NCBI RefSeq assembly: GCF_963924675.1
Contig: NC_089235.1
Span: forward strand, 54,957,520 to 55,021,519
Direction: 5' to 3'
DNA: 64,000 bases
Source of the DNA: Phocoena phocoena
Taxonomy: Eukaryota > Chordata > Mammalia > Artiodactyla > Phocoenidae
Shown here: positions 35,957-46,770 of the stretch, piece after piece
Layout of the letters: every line of letters begins with the position of its first letter
How positions within the stretch are numbered: position 1 is the stretch's first letter
Notes under the pieces: generated by a model
What the model saw: only the letters and a program-made list of their open reading frames with translations
Database searches by the model: none
Told to the model about the DNA's origin: nothing
Made by a program: the position numbers and the translations under genes

Positions 35957-36272
35957 ATTTATTTATTTATTTTGGGCTGCATTGGGTCTTCATTGCTGCA
36001 TGTGAGGGCTACTTTTTGTTGCGGCACACGGGCTTCTCATTGCAGTGGCTTCTCTTGTTGAGGAGCATGGGCTCTAGGCATGTGGGTTTCAGTAGTTGTG
36101 GCATGTGGGCTCAGGAGCTGTGGCTCGTGGACTCTAGAGCACAGGCTCAGTAGTTGTGGTGCATGGGCTTAGTTGCTCCGCGGCATGTGGAATCTTCCCA
36201 GACCAGGGCTTGAAACAGTGTCCCCTGCATTGGCAGAGATTCTTAACCACTGTGCCACCAGGGAAGCCCCCC
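35957..36272 (-). mobile_element. CHR-type SINE, longer variant
   Basis: On plus it starts with TTATTTATTTAT and 'gggctgcattgggtcttc', and ends 'gccaccagggaagcccc'. Repeated 'agtagttgtggc' motifs mark the longer variant. Short target duplication (AAAATTTT) at 35949-35956 and 36273-36280. It interrupts L1 ORF2. Confidence 0.88.
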
Positions 36273-37274
36273 AAAATTTTTAAAGGGCATAAAACTTGAC
36301 AAACAATGAACATACAATACATTGACAGTGACATGATGGTCTATGTTGAAAATCTGAAAGAATTGACAAGAAAAATTCTGGAACTAATAAGTGATTATAG
36401 CAAGGTTTTCAGGTACAAGGTTAATGTAGAAAAATATTGGTTTCCTATAAAGTAGCAATGAGCAAGTGGAATTTGAAATTAAATATACATTACCATTTAC
36501 ATTACCACCAAGAGAAATAAATGCTTAGATATAAATCTAACAAAGTATGTACAAGATGTATATGAGGAAAATTACAAAACTCTGATGAACAAATTTAAAG
36601 AACTAAATAAATGGAGAGATTCATGGATAGGAAGACTCAATATTGTCAGGATGTCAGTTCTTCCTAAATTGATCAGTTGATTCAAGGAATCCCAACCAAA
36701 ATACCAGCAAAATATTTTACAGATATTGATAAACTGATTAGAAAGTTTATATGGAGAGGCCAAATACCTAGAATAGCAAACACAACACTGAAGAATAATA
36801 AAGTTGGAGGATTGATGTTGACTCCAAGAATTACTAAAAAGGTACAGTAATTAAGACAGAGTAATACTGGTGAAAGAATAGATAAATAGAGCAAGACTAA
36901 ATAGAGAGCCCAGAAATGGACCGCCATAAATATATTGTACTGATTTTTGAGAAAGAAGTAAAGGCAACACAATGGAGCAAAGATACTCTTTTCAGCAAAT
37001 GTTAATAGAACAACTGGACATTCACATGCATAATAATGAATCTAGATACAGACTTTATACTTTTCACAAAAATTAACTCAAGGTGAGTCATAGATGTAAC
37101 TGTAAAATGCAAAACTATAAAACTTCTAGAAGATAGCATAGGATAAAACCTGGGCGACCTTGGGTATGGTGAAGCCCTTTTAGATCCAAAACCATGACAC
37201 ACTTATTAATAGAATGTCCAAAATCTGGAATACTGCAAATGCTGACAAGGATATGGAGCAACAGAAACTCTCAC

Positions 37275-37460
37275 ACAGGAACTTATCTAGTGGTTAAGTG
37301 TCTGCGCTCCCAATGCAGGGGGGCCGGGTTTGATCCCTGGTCAGGGAACTATATCCTGAATGCCACAACTAAAGATCCCGCATGTGGCAGCAAAGATCCC
37401 ACATGTTGCAACTAAGACTGGACACAGCCAAATAAATAAATAATTTTTTTTTTTAAAGAG
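37275..37460 (+). mobile_element. tRNA-derived SINE (CHR/ruminant-like variant)
   Basis: It has 'tctagtggttaagtgtctg' (A box), GGGTTTGATCCCTGG (B box), 'gaatgccacaact', repeated 'aaagatccc' units and a TAAATAAATAA tail. The head is slightly altered ('aacttatc' in place of 'acttccc'). The target duplication AGAAACTCTCACA / AGAAATTCTCACA is at 37262-37274 and 37461-37473, inside L1. Confidence 0.88.
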
Positions 37461-38735
37461 AGAAATTCTCACATATTGCTGGTGAGAATGCAGAATGGTA
37501 CAGCAACTTTGCAAGACAGTTTGGCTGTTTCTTATTATACTAAACATACTTTTACCATACAATCCAGCAGTCAGACTCCTGATATTTACCCAAAGTAGTT
37601 GAAAACTTATGTCCACACAAAAACCTGTATGTAAATGTTGATAGTAGTTTAATTCCACAGTTGCCCAAACGTGGAAGTGTTACCGAGTCCGAGCTCATAC
37701 TGCTTTCCACACGACAGGCCAGTAAATCAAGAGACGAGTTGTTGGGGCATGGAGCTGCAACTTTATTCAGAAAGCCAGCAGACTGAGAAGATGGTGGACT
37801 CGTGTCCCAAAGAACCATCTTCTTTGAGATAGAATTCAGGTTTCTCTTATACTAAAATGGGAGGGGTGAAGTCCAGTGTTCCAGTCAGACTCCGGAGAGG
37901 ACATGTTAACTTCTTCCTTCCTGCAGCCATTTACATGTGAGCCTGGTCATTGTTTCCTGTGAGCTATAAAAAGCTATTTTAGCTTAACACTTATTATGTG
38001 GGAGGCAGGGTTCCAAGAGTTTGTCCATTATGTATAATTTAATCTTATAGACAACATCCTTTTAGTGATTAACTTGTAGCAAAAGCATTGGAATACAAAG
38101 GTTAAAGTAAAAGAAACACATCCGACATGGAGTCAGATTTGTTTTTCCCTATTACAGAAGATGTCACCAGCAGGTAAATACACAAATAAACTGAAGTAAA
38201 TGGAATATTATTCAGTGCTAAAAAGAAAGGAACTATCAAGCCATGAAAGACATGGAGGCACTTTAAGTGCATATCACTAAATGAAAGAAACCAATTTGAA
38301 AAAGCTACACACTGTATGATTCCAATCAGGTGACATTCAGGAAAAGGCAAAACTACAGACACAGGAAAGTGATTAGTGGTTGCCAGGGATAGAGGGAGAG
38401 AGGAGAGGTGAATAGGCAGAGTACAGAGGATCTTGGGGGCAGTGAAAATACTCTATATGATATTATAGTGATAAATATGTGCCATAATTCATCTGTCCGA
38501 ACCCTTAGTATGAACAGTACCATGAGTAAACTCTAGGGTAAGCTATGGACTTTGGGTGATTATGATCAGCTAACATAGGTTCATCAAGTGTAACAAATGT
38601 ACCACACTGGTGGGGGATGTTGACAATGAGAAAGGCTATGCGTATGTGGAGGTAAGGGGTGTATGGAAATTCTTGGTACTTACCACTCATTTCGTTGTAA
38701 ACCTAAAACTGCTATAAAAATTACTTTAAAATAAT
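37461..38735 (+). mobile_element. Old L1 3' UTR, split by a solo LTR
   Basis: L1M-type 3' UTR motifs appear in order: 'ttgctggtgagaatgcag', 'agacagtttggctg', 'aatccagcagtcagac', then after the LTR 'ggaatattattcagtgct', 'actatcaagccatgaaag', 'ggtgacattcaggaaaaggc', 'taccacactggtgggggatg'. It continues the L1 upstream. The solo LTR sits at 37678-38156. Confidence 0.85.
37678..38156 (-). mobile_element. Solo LTR, class I (gammaretrovirus-like) endogenous retrovirus
   Basis: A 479 bp block with TG...CA ends (minus strand TGTAATAGGG...GGTAACA) splits an L1 3' UTR exactly. It is flanked by a 4 bp target duplication, GAAG, at 37674-37677 and 38157-38160, the size usual for class I elements. On the minus strand there is a TATA-like box (AGTATAAGAG, about 37845-37855), a poly(A) signal AATAAA (rc of 37762-37767), and a U5 ending GGACTCGGTAACA. 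No internal viral sequence remains, so the provirus was lost by LTR-LTR recombination. The family name is not known to me. Confidence 0.9.
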
Positions 38736-38756
38736 GTAAAATTGCTCATAGATATA

Positions 38757-39295
38757 CATGTAAAATGAAAAAAGCTCTAAAATGTTTAGATGATAACACA
38801 GGAGAAAATTCTCAGGACATAGGACTTGGTGAAGAGTTCTTAGACATGACAATAAAGACATGTTCCATAAAAGAAAAAATGATATATTGGATTTCATCAA
38901 AGCTGAGGTTTTATTCTGTGAATGATTTTGTTAAGAAGGTAGAAATACTAGCTATGAACTTGGAGAAAATATTGGCAAACTACATATCTGATAAAGGGCT
39001 TGTGTATAGTATATATTCTCAAAACTTAATGCTGAAAAAAATTAGAAAATGAGCAAAAATATGAAGATAAACTACCATTTCACTGAAGAGGATATATGAA
39101 TGGCAAATAAGCACATGAAAAGATGTTTAACATCACTTGCCATTAGGCAAATTCAAATTAAAACCACAGTAAAATTTCAGTACACACTTATAAAAGTAGT
39201 TGAAAATTTAAAAAAATAGTGATACTGCAATACATTGCTGGTTGGTGTAAAATGGTGGTGCCACTATGAAATATAGTTAGGCTTGATACTAGTGA
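38757..39295 (+). mobile_element. Second old L1 fragment (end of ORF2)
   Basis: A 95-codon frame at 38765-39052 resembles the ORF2 C-terminus ('ISSKLRFYSVNDFVKKVEIL', 'NLEKILANYISDKGLVYS'). It is followed by the decayed ORF2 end and 3' UTR start ('caaattcaaattaaaaccac', 'attgctggttggtgtaaaatgg'). These parts lie upstream of the 3' UTR in an L1, so this is either a different L1 or a displaced piece of the one before it. Confidence 0.75.
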
Positions 39296-39640
39296 AAGAG
39301 AATAGAGATGAAATTGTGATTCAATTAAGTTATTTCTTTCTTATAAAATTTATATATTTAGTGTATCACTAAATGTTAAAGTGTAATATTTATTAAATTA
39401 ATCAGTGGAATGGTGGATTATAAAATGTCATGGCAATCTTTAATGAGCTTCCTGTTGATGTCTAAAACCACACTGCAGCTCTTCTGCTGGTCGATCTTAT
39501 TGGTGTAGGGCAGCAGTTGGGTCTGCAGTTCCTTCAGCTCCCATCAGCTCATCTTCATCTCAGTCAGCTTCCTGGGTCACCTGACCTGTGAAAATGAACA
39601 TTGACAAACCCATATATCTGCAACTCACATTCCTTTCTAA
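39296..39640. other. Non-coding; possible small exon or pseudogene fragment at 39427-39585 (minus)
   Basis: On the minus strand a TTCATTTTCACAG, like a 3' splice site, precedes a helix-like peptide (ELKELQTQLLPYTNKIDQQ) in the only GC-richer patch of this stretch. A TGA interrupts the same frame just upstream. I do not recognise the protein. Confidence 0.35.
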
Positions 39641-40060
39641 GTATAGTATATTTCCTTCACTATGTAAAGGCTTCCATGCCTCTCCCCAGTCAATGAACCA
39701 CCCACAAGTAGCAACTTTTATGATTATTTTCATGACTCACTAGGTCTTCCAGTTCTAGAATTTCATATAAATGGAAATATATAGAGTATACTCTTCTGTG
39801 TTCAGCTTCTTTCACTCAGCATATATGTGAGATTCACCTATGTTGTTGACTATCATTTCCACATCACTTTGTAATACTAAGTAATGCTCCATTGTATGAA
39901 TATAAATAATTTTTAAATTCTCTCACCTTTAATAGATTTTTTTATTGCTTTCAGTTTGGGGATTTTATGAATAAAGCTGCTCTAAAAATCATGTAAACTT
40001 ATTGATATATGTTTTTATTTCTCTTAGGTAAAAACCAAGGGTAAAATTGCTGAAGCAAGT
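39641..40060 (-). mobile_element. Old L1 3' fragment
   Basis: Plus-strand reading 'tttcatataaatggaaatat', 'ttctttcactcagcat', 'tgctccattgtatgaat' and 'gattttatgaataaagctgct' is the antisense of old L1 3' UTR. It is strongly diverged. Confidence 0.65.
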
Positions 40061-40129
40061 CACAGGTGCTCCCCACATTCAAAAAGGGATTATATAAGGA
40101 CATATACTAATCAGAGGTTACCATAGGGT

Positions 40130-41020
40130 GTGTGCTCCCCCCAATATGACATAGAATTCTTAGTTGATAGTATTGTGGGTTTTTTTGTAATACTTTAAAT
40201 ATGTTGTTCCATTGACCTCTAGTCTCCATTTTTATGAAAAACCAATCGTCATTCATATACTCTACAACTGTTATCCTGTATGTAATCTGTTCTTTTATTC
40301 TGACTGTCTTCCAAATTTTCTTTGTCTTGATTTTTCAACAATTTGACTATAATGTATCTGGTTGTGATTTTCATTGTTTTACCTTGATTGGGGTTCACAG
40401 AGCTTTGATCAGTAAGTGTATGGTTCTCACCGTATTTGGGAAATTTGAATCCATTAATCTTCAATGTTTTTTTCCTGCCTCATGTCTCTCATCTTTCCCT
40501 AGACTCCAGTTGTATATATGCTGACTGCTTAAAATTATACCACAGGAAACTGAGGATACATTCATTTTTAAAACTATTTTTTTCTATCTTTCCACTTTTA
40601 AATTTTCTAGTGGTCTATCTTGGACTAAAATATAGTCAATTTTTCCTGCAATCTACAGTAGGCTGTTTGTTCCATCCATTTTGATATTTTACTTCTCAAT
40701 TCTTGAATTTCAATTTGCTTCTTTTGCATTACATTCATTTCACTGTTGTGATTAACTCACACATTTATTTACAGTGACTATAATTTCCATTGAACTCTTC
40801 AAACATGTTTAAAATAAATGCATTAAATTCTCTATTTCTAAATTTCAAACTCTTGTTTGTGTTCAGATTCACTTCTTGTTCTCTTGACCGTTGATCCCAT
40901 TTTCCTGTTTCTTCACAAGTAGAGCAAATTTTGATTGTGTTCTGGATGGTGTAGATGCTTAATTGTAGTAATTCTGGATTCTGCTAAATTCTTTCAGCTT
41001 TCTAGCTATTGTTCTCTGCC
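40130..41020 (-). mobile_element. L1 or HAL1-like ORF1 region, decayed
   Basis: The minus strand carries a frame at 40249-40464 with TRYIIVKLLKNQDKENLEDS, which resembles the C-terminal RNA-binding part of L1/HAL1 ORF1 proteins. Flanking antisense motifs ('gttccattgacctctagtctcc', 'ctataatgtatctggttgtg', 'gattggggttcacagagctttg') are typical of this family. HAL1 and L1 ORF1 cannot be told apart here. Confidence 0.6.
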
Positions 41021-41794
41021 ACTGGTCCATCTGGAATCCCGTACACTTCAGTATAATTCATCATCATCAAAAGATATGAAGGGAGTTTACACAGAGATTT
41101 TGGAGCTTCTCTCTGTAACTCCCTCCTTCAGTGTGTTTATTCCCTACATTCCGACTGCTTCCTTATGTTAACTTTGTCCTCCAGCTCCTCAAGGTGGTTA
41201 GGCTGCAGATGTTCCAGACATCTTGTATGAATCCTGGAGAGTGGTTCAGAGAAAAGTCTGCACACATGATCATCTCACCTATTGCAACCCCACTCCTTTA
41301 AGGATCATCTCTTCCCCAATTTCTGCCTTTTTCCTGCCTCAAAGGGCCTTCAGATATATTTTTTCTTATTCCTATACCTACATATTTTCTCATATATATG
41401 TATGCATATATTTGTATATTTTTAATTCAGACATTATAGCCATTATCTGTGGGAATACTAGTTTAATACTAGCTCATACATCATTACCAGATACTGAACT
41501 GCTTCTTTATTTTTTAAATATTTATAGACAAAAATAGTACTAAGACTCTGGAGAATTAGAAGGGATTTTATAGACTAATTCAATGGAAAAGACAGGGAAG
41601 AAAAGCATGGCCCTTTAGGTAAGGAAAGGCTCTCATATCCCTGACTTTTAATTATTCATTACCATCACCAGTTATTTGTTTACTTATTAAGAAGACATAG
41701 ATGGAGGAATAAGAGAAGAAGAATGTTATGAAAACATTCTTTTGTAATACCGCCATGTTATTTAGACATATTAGCCTATTTAATGATTTTTAAA
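41021..41794. other. Unique non-coding DNA
   Basis: AT-rich, with T- and TA-rich stretches near 41355-41425. No gene recognised. Confidence 0.5.
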
Positions 41795-42500
41795 CTGTCA
41801 GGCTTTGGAAATACAGGAAATAAGACAGAATAACTGCCTCTAGGAAAAATATTGTCTCATGGAAGAAAAAGAAATAAAATGGTATTAAATGCTAAACACA
41901 TTAATATTGCCCACATAGCATACAATGTGGAAAATTAATGTGAATAATTCATTTTTATAAAATAAATAGTGGTCACTAAGTCAGCATTGTAAATGAGATG
42001 GTGCAGAATTTACATCACATAATATTATTAGGTATTTTCCTTGAGAGAATGTGATGAAGAAATTATAGAACAAGAATACACAAAGCTTAAAAGTTCCTAA
42101 AACATGCATGATATTTCAGCGAACAGTAAGTAATTTCCCATTCTAGAAATATAGGGAAAGCCAAGTTGAGGAGAGGCTACAGTGATTCCTAGGGACCAGA
42201 TCAGGGAGATCTGTGCCAAGCTAAACTGTTTGAACTTTCTATATTAGGCAATAGCAGTCTATTGTAGAATTTCAAATAGGTAAATGTCATGATCACATTT
42301 ATTCTTTAGAACGACCTCTCTGGCATGTCTGGGAGGATGAACTGAAAGACGGTGAAGTTAGAGACAGTAATGTCAGTAAGGGTGCGTTTCTAACAAGCCA
42401 AATAAGAGATGCTGATGACTTGAGCCAAGGTAATGTCAATGTGGATATGAAGGAGAAAATTATTCTAGGAGTTGTTAAGGGGATAGTAAGGAGATAGAAT
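41795..42500 (+). mobile_element. L2 fragment
   Basis: Diverged pieces follow the L2 3' region: 'ggctttggaaatacaggaaataag', 'tgtcatgatcacatttattctttagaacgacctctctggc', 'gatgctgatgacttgagcc', 'gtcaatgtggatatgaagg'. There is no coding potential. Confidence 0.5.
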
Positions 42501-43222
42501 TGAGAATACTACATCCTCCTTATATGGATTTGGATATCTTAACATTCAAAATATCTTTAGTAGTTTTCTAAACTAAAGAGTAGAGAAAAGAACAAAGTCT
42601 CATATTTTCACATAACTGTCCAGAAATAGGTCTACAATGTCATTAGTAAAAAGACTATAGATACAATTTCTCTTTTTGGCAAATGCTTTTCTGTCCTCAT
42701 TTCAAACAAATGGCTATAAAATTAAGTGCTGTAGAACTGTAATTAGGTGTGAATTCATGAGATGTAAGAATAGATGCTGCTCATCAGCAAAGGAAAAACG
42801 CAGAGGAGTTAAGGTTAGCAGTTTGGTATGAGGAGAAAAACATTCTAAGGATACCATTGAAATAAATAAAATTTTTTCTTGATGTCATTAACTACTAAGT
42901 CTAGAAGGCTATAATAAAATATTTCAGAACAAAACAAGAGATGAATTATTTAAGATCTTTGAAATTCTGTAGAGTTGACTACCAATTATTGAAAAACCAG
43001 AGGTAATAATTACAATATTTATTTAAAAAATAATGAGACATGATAAACAAGAAAAATCAGTGAGGGAGTCATATAAACCCACCCTTGCTCTTAAGAGGGT
43101 GAAATACATTCAGTAGTTATATATATTGGCAAGACATAGAATGTCATCTTCATTATGCTGCATTCTGCCTGGTTTGCAATACACCATTTCATTATAGGCA
43201 GATATATTTGTCACATCTTTCT
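42501..43222. other. Unique non-coding DNA
   Basis: No gene or repeat family was recognised. Confidence 0.5.
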
Positions 43223-43236
43223 AAAATGCATTTAAG

Positions 43237-43590
43237 GGACTTCCCTAGTGGCACAGTGGTTAAGAATCCACCTGCCAATGCAGGGGACACGGGTTTGAGC
43301 CCTGGCCCAGGAAGATCCCACATGCCGTGGAGCAACTAAGCCCGTACACCACAACTACTCAGCCTGCACTCTAGAGCCCGTGAGCCACAACTACTGAGCC
43401 TGCGTGCCACAACTACTGAAGCCCATGCTCCACAACAAAAGAAGCCACCTCAGTGAGAAGCCCATGCACCCGCAACACAACCAAGAGTAGGCCCTGCTCG
43501 CCACAACTAGAGAAAGCCCACATGCAGCAACGAAGACCCAATGCAGCCAAAAATAAATAAATAAAATTTTAAAATAATATTAATAAAATA
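43237..43590 (+). mobile_element. CHR-type SINE, longer variant
   Basis: It starts GGACTTCCCTAGTGGCACAG, then a B box (GGTTTGAGCCCTGG), several repeated 'ccacaactactgagcc' motifs, 'agcaacgaagacccaatgcagcc' and a TAAATAAATAAA tail. Target duplication AATGCATTTAAG / AATGAATTTAAG flanks it (about 43225-43236 and 43591-43602). Confidence 0.9.
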
Positions 43591-43602
43591 AATGAATTTA
43601 AG

Positions 43603-44180
43603 TTTCCTTTGAGATTGTAGGATTGGAATGGGGGAAAGAGAGAAAGGCTATGCCAACAACCAAAATATTTTAACTAATAATGTACATAGGAAGCTTGTGA
43701 AGCTTTTAATTTTGTCACACTGGAATAGAAATATCAGAAATATATTTTTCTTGTATAACAATGAATGAGATGTAAGAGGAGCAGAATAGTTGATAGTTGC
43801 AGATACTTTTCTCTCCCATTCTTCATGCTTGTCTGACTAGTCTTTCTTCAAATGACTGATAAGAATGGCCCCAAACTTCATATCAAAGTCCAGTGTTTGA
43901 TCAGTACTTTTATGGTATGTAACATATCTCAATAAAGCTGTTACAAAAACGACAAATAATTCAATTTACAAAGAAATTAGGATTTTCGTGGCATAAAGAT
44001 TGTTTCCTCAAAAGGTGAAAATCTATATTTAATCAAATGTTGAAAAAGTTTAATATTTTTCCTGGTAAGCAGACTAAAATTATTTAAATTTTGTCATATT
44101 TCCCACTAGATATTTCAGGAAAAAATACCTACTTTATTTTAAAAACTCAGGAATTATTAGTGGGTAAGAATCTGTAAAAA
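43603..44180. other. Unique non-coding DNA
   Basis: No gene or repeat family was recognised. Confidence 0.5.
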
Positions 44181-44195
44181 AAATGTCTTTATTTA

Positions 44196-44319
44196 TTATT
44201 ATTATTTTTTGGTCACACCATGCAGCTTGTGGGATCTTAGTTCCCCAACCAGGGATTGAACCTGGGCCACCACAGTGAAAGTGATGAGTCCTAACCACTG
44301 GACCACTAGGGAATTCCTC
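44196..44319 (-). mobile_element. Short tRNA-derived SINE
   Basis: On plus it runs from a TTATTATTATT stretch through 'ggtcacaccatgcagcttgtgggatcttag' to 'ggaccactagggaattcc'. It is the short form with a tRNA head and a brief body. The target duplication AAAAATGTCTTTATTT is on both sides (about 44179-44195 and 44320-44336). Confidence 0.9.
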
Positions 44320-44354
44320 AAAAATGTCTTTATTTTTAAAGTAATTGATATAAA

Positions 44355-44425
44355 AATCACCTAGAAACACTCCTGACACATAAGAGGCATAAAATAGGTA
44401 TGTGATAAATAATTGTTTTAATTAA
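44355..44425 (+). repeat. MIR 3' fragment
   Basis: 'cctgacacataagaggcataaaatagg...gataaataattg' matches the MIR 3' end pattern (cctggcacatagtaggcgctcaataaat). Confidence 0.5.
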
Positions 44426-44719
44426 TGAAAATAATTATATTTTGAAAACATTTGTTTTCAAATGCATAACAAATACTCAGTATAATACTAAATGAAAACA
44501 ATATTTTTCCACTCAGTTTTACCTTTTTGAAAAGAAAATCCTTCTAGAAAAATCCTCTTAAGCAAAGTTCTGTTTGTCAAGTTCTATTTGGTATTCTTTT
44601 GGTCTGTTTAATTTTTTCATTATTTACTTATGAAAAGTTTCAAAAATGCATAAAAATTGATATAATAGTACAATGAAAATTCATATATAATCAGTATTTT
44701 CTTTAAGAAAAGGGTTGGG

Positions 44720-44860
44720 GGACTTCTCTTGTGGCCCAGTGGTTAAGACTCCATGCTTCCAATTCAGGGGGCGCAGGTTTGATCCCTGGTCTGGGAACTA
44801 AGATCTCACATGCCATGCAGCACGGCCATAAAAATAAGTAAAAATAAATAAATAAATAAA
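44720..44860 (+). mobile_element. Short tRNA-derived SINE
   Basis: It starts GACTTCTCTTGTGGCCCAGT, has B box GGTTTGATCCCTGG and 'catgccatgcagcacggcc', and a TAAATAAATAAA tail. Probable target duplication AAAAGGGTTG / AAAAGGTTG flanks it. Confidence 0.87.
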
Positions 44861-44887
44861 AGGTTGTGCTCTTCGCTCAAATCTAGT

Positions 44888-45020
44888 TTTAAGGGAATCC
44901 CCTGGTGGCTCAGTGGTTAAGACTACACACTTCCAATGCAGGGGGCACAGGTTCCATCCCTGGTTAAGGAAGTAAGATCCCACAAGCAGTGCAGTGCAGC
45001 CAAAAAATAAAAAAAAATTA
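44888..45020 (+). mobile_element. Short tRNA-derived SINE
   Basis: It contains GGGAATCCCCTGGTGGCTCA, B box GGTTCCATCCCTGG, 'agcagtgcagtgcagcc' and an A-rich tail. Target duplication AAATCTAGT is at 44879-44887 and about 45022-45030. It lies only about 30 bp from the preceding SINE, in the same orientation. Confidence 0.87.
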
Positions 45021-45456
45021 AAAATCTAGTACTAATACTTAATAAATTGATTCAAGTTCCATGTTTAATAGATGGTATTTCTTCTTGGGCTTACGACAGG
45101 AAAACTGCCCCTGAAAACAGCAATTTTTAAGAATAGAGTTTACAGATTGACTTGTTAAATTATTTAAACACATCCATTCCGAAAAATAAATATAATTTAC
45201 TAAGACCAAAAATTAACTAATAAGATCCAAGGTTAAGTACTGGCAACTCCCAGGAGCTCCTGGGTAGACAGTAGTGACAATGGCAGACAAGCACACCTCC
45301 CTTCTGCTACTCTAAAGCAGCACAGCAATTGGCTAGGGCAGCAATGTGTGTAGCATTGGTGTCAGCGTTTTTTTTTCAGGCTGAAACCTAAGCTTTGGGT
45401 TCAAGCCATGTGGGAAGTTCTGACACTCAGCTTCACTCCAGCTAAAATGAAGTTCC

Positions 45457-45669
45457 TGGGCTTCCCTGGTGGCACAGTGGTTGAGAGTCCACCTGCTGAT
45501 GCAGGGGACACGGGTTCGTGCCCCATTCCGGGAAGATCCCACATGCCTCGGAGCTGCTGGGCCCGTGAGCCATGGCCGCTAAGGCTGTGCGTCTGGAGCC
45601 TGTGCTCTGCAACGGGAGAGACCATAGCAGTGAGAGGACCGCATACCGCAAAAAAAAAAAAAAAAAAAG
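45457..45669 (+). mobile_element. CHR-type tRNA-derived SINE
   Basis: A complete GC-rich copy, GGGCTTCCCTGGTGGCACAG to TACCGC plus about 20 A. The target duplication ATGAAGTTCC is at 45447-45456 and 45670-45679. Confidence 0.93.
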
Positions 45670-45679
45670 ATGAAGTTCC

Positions 45680-46394
45680 CAATGCCAGTGTATTAATAGC
45701 GTTAATTAATGTAAAATTTGTTTAAAATTTTTGATGTAATTTTTTTTTCACATCATGGCTCAAACAGGAGGCCTCTTTCAGCTAACGACACTGACTGTTT
45801 CTAAAATTCAGAATATGGTTTGGAAATTGCAGTAATGTTTTGATCAGTGATCTATACTACAGCTTGGATTATTTGCTAAGATATTTTATCATATATAAGA
45901 TAGGAATAAATTAATATTATTTTATATTAATAAATTGATTAATATGTTACAGTCTTATAGTAGTTGGTAAATATTTTAATTATAACTTTTACATAAAAGT
46001 ATGGAGAATTTTATGATAAATCTGCATTTTAAATTAAATTACTTTAATGTTTTCAAAAAATTAATTTTCCCTGCTTGCTTATCCAACCTCACAATTCATT
46101 ACAATTCAGTTTTTTTTTAAAAAAGTTATTTCCTTACTACCACACACACCTCAGGCACTGCTGCCTTCATTCCACTGCAAGAAAGAATTTTTCTCATTCT
46201 ACACACAGAACAACTAACAAATAACAAATAGACACCATTAGAAAAGAAGGGGCACAAATAAATATTGTTAGGAATGAAACATTCAAAAAATGTTATATAC
46301 ACCAGAGGTCTGGTCAAGTATTGAAATTTATCTTGAAAATTCTCTATTTCCAATATTGTACCCAATACTTTTCACAATAACATAGGTAGAAAGA
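45680..46394. other. Unique non-coding DNA
   Basis: AT-rich; no gene or repeat family was recognised. Confidence 0.5.
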
Positions 46395-46770
46395 ATTGAT
46401 TATTCATCAAACAATTGCAGAATACCTTCTATATTCCATAAAGTAAATACTAAGACTGGGGTTATACAGAATAAAATCAAAACCTGACTTCAGGAAATTA
46501 ATAAGTCTGCAAATGAGAAACAAACATGTATGTCAATAATAGTGAAATATATGATAACAATGGCAAGAGAAGTAAGCAGAGATTATGGTGTAATCCCAAA
46601 GGAAATATCAGCTAATTCTCCCAGAGGGATTCAGAAAAAATGTTAAATAGAGGCATATACCTAAAATGAATCTTGAAAATTGATTATGTGTCTGTATGGT
46701 AGGAAATAAATGAAGGGTCTTCTAGGCTGATGAAGAAGCCTGAGGAAATCACAGAGGTGTGCAATATGAC
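46395..46770 (+). mobile_element. L2-like fragment
   Basis: Weak but ordered resemblance to the L2 3' part: 'ccttctatattccataaagtaaatactaagactggggttatacag', 'gaaacaaacatgtatgtcaataatag', 'gaagaagcctgaggaaatcac'. Strongly diverged. Confidence 0.45.

Larger units (their letters stand above)
34810..37274 (+). mobile_element. Old L1, ORF2 part
   Basis: Diverged L1 ORF2 sequence: 'agatgaataaaattaatac', 'gacccagtgggatttatcctg' (reverse transcriptase region), 'agcatatggaggtcctagc', 'ggagagattcatggataggaag', 'ccaagaattactaaaaaggtac'. No frame longer than a few tens of codons survives. It is interrupted by a SINE at 35957-36272 and continues across a second SINE into the 3' UTR at 37461. Confidence 0.8.

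Noticed and set aside
44720..45020. Two adjacent short SINEs as a dimeric SINE
   Set aside because: Each has its own head, A-rich tail and target duplication, so they are separate insertions.
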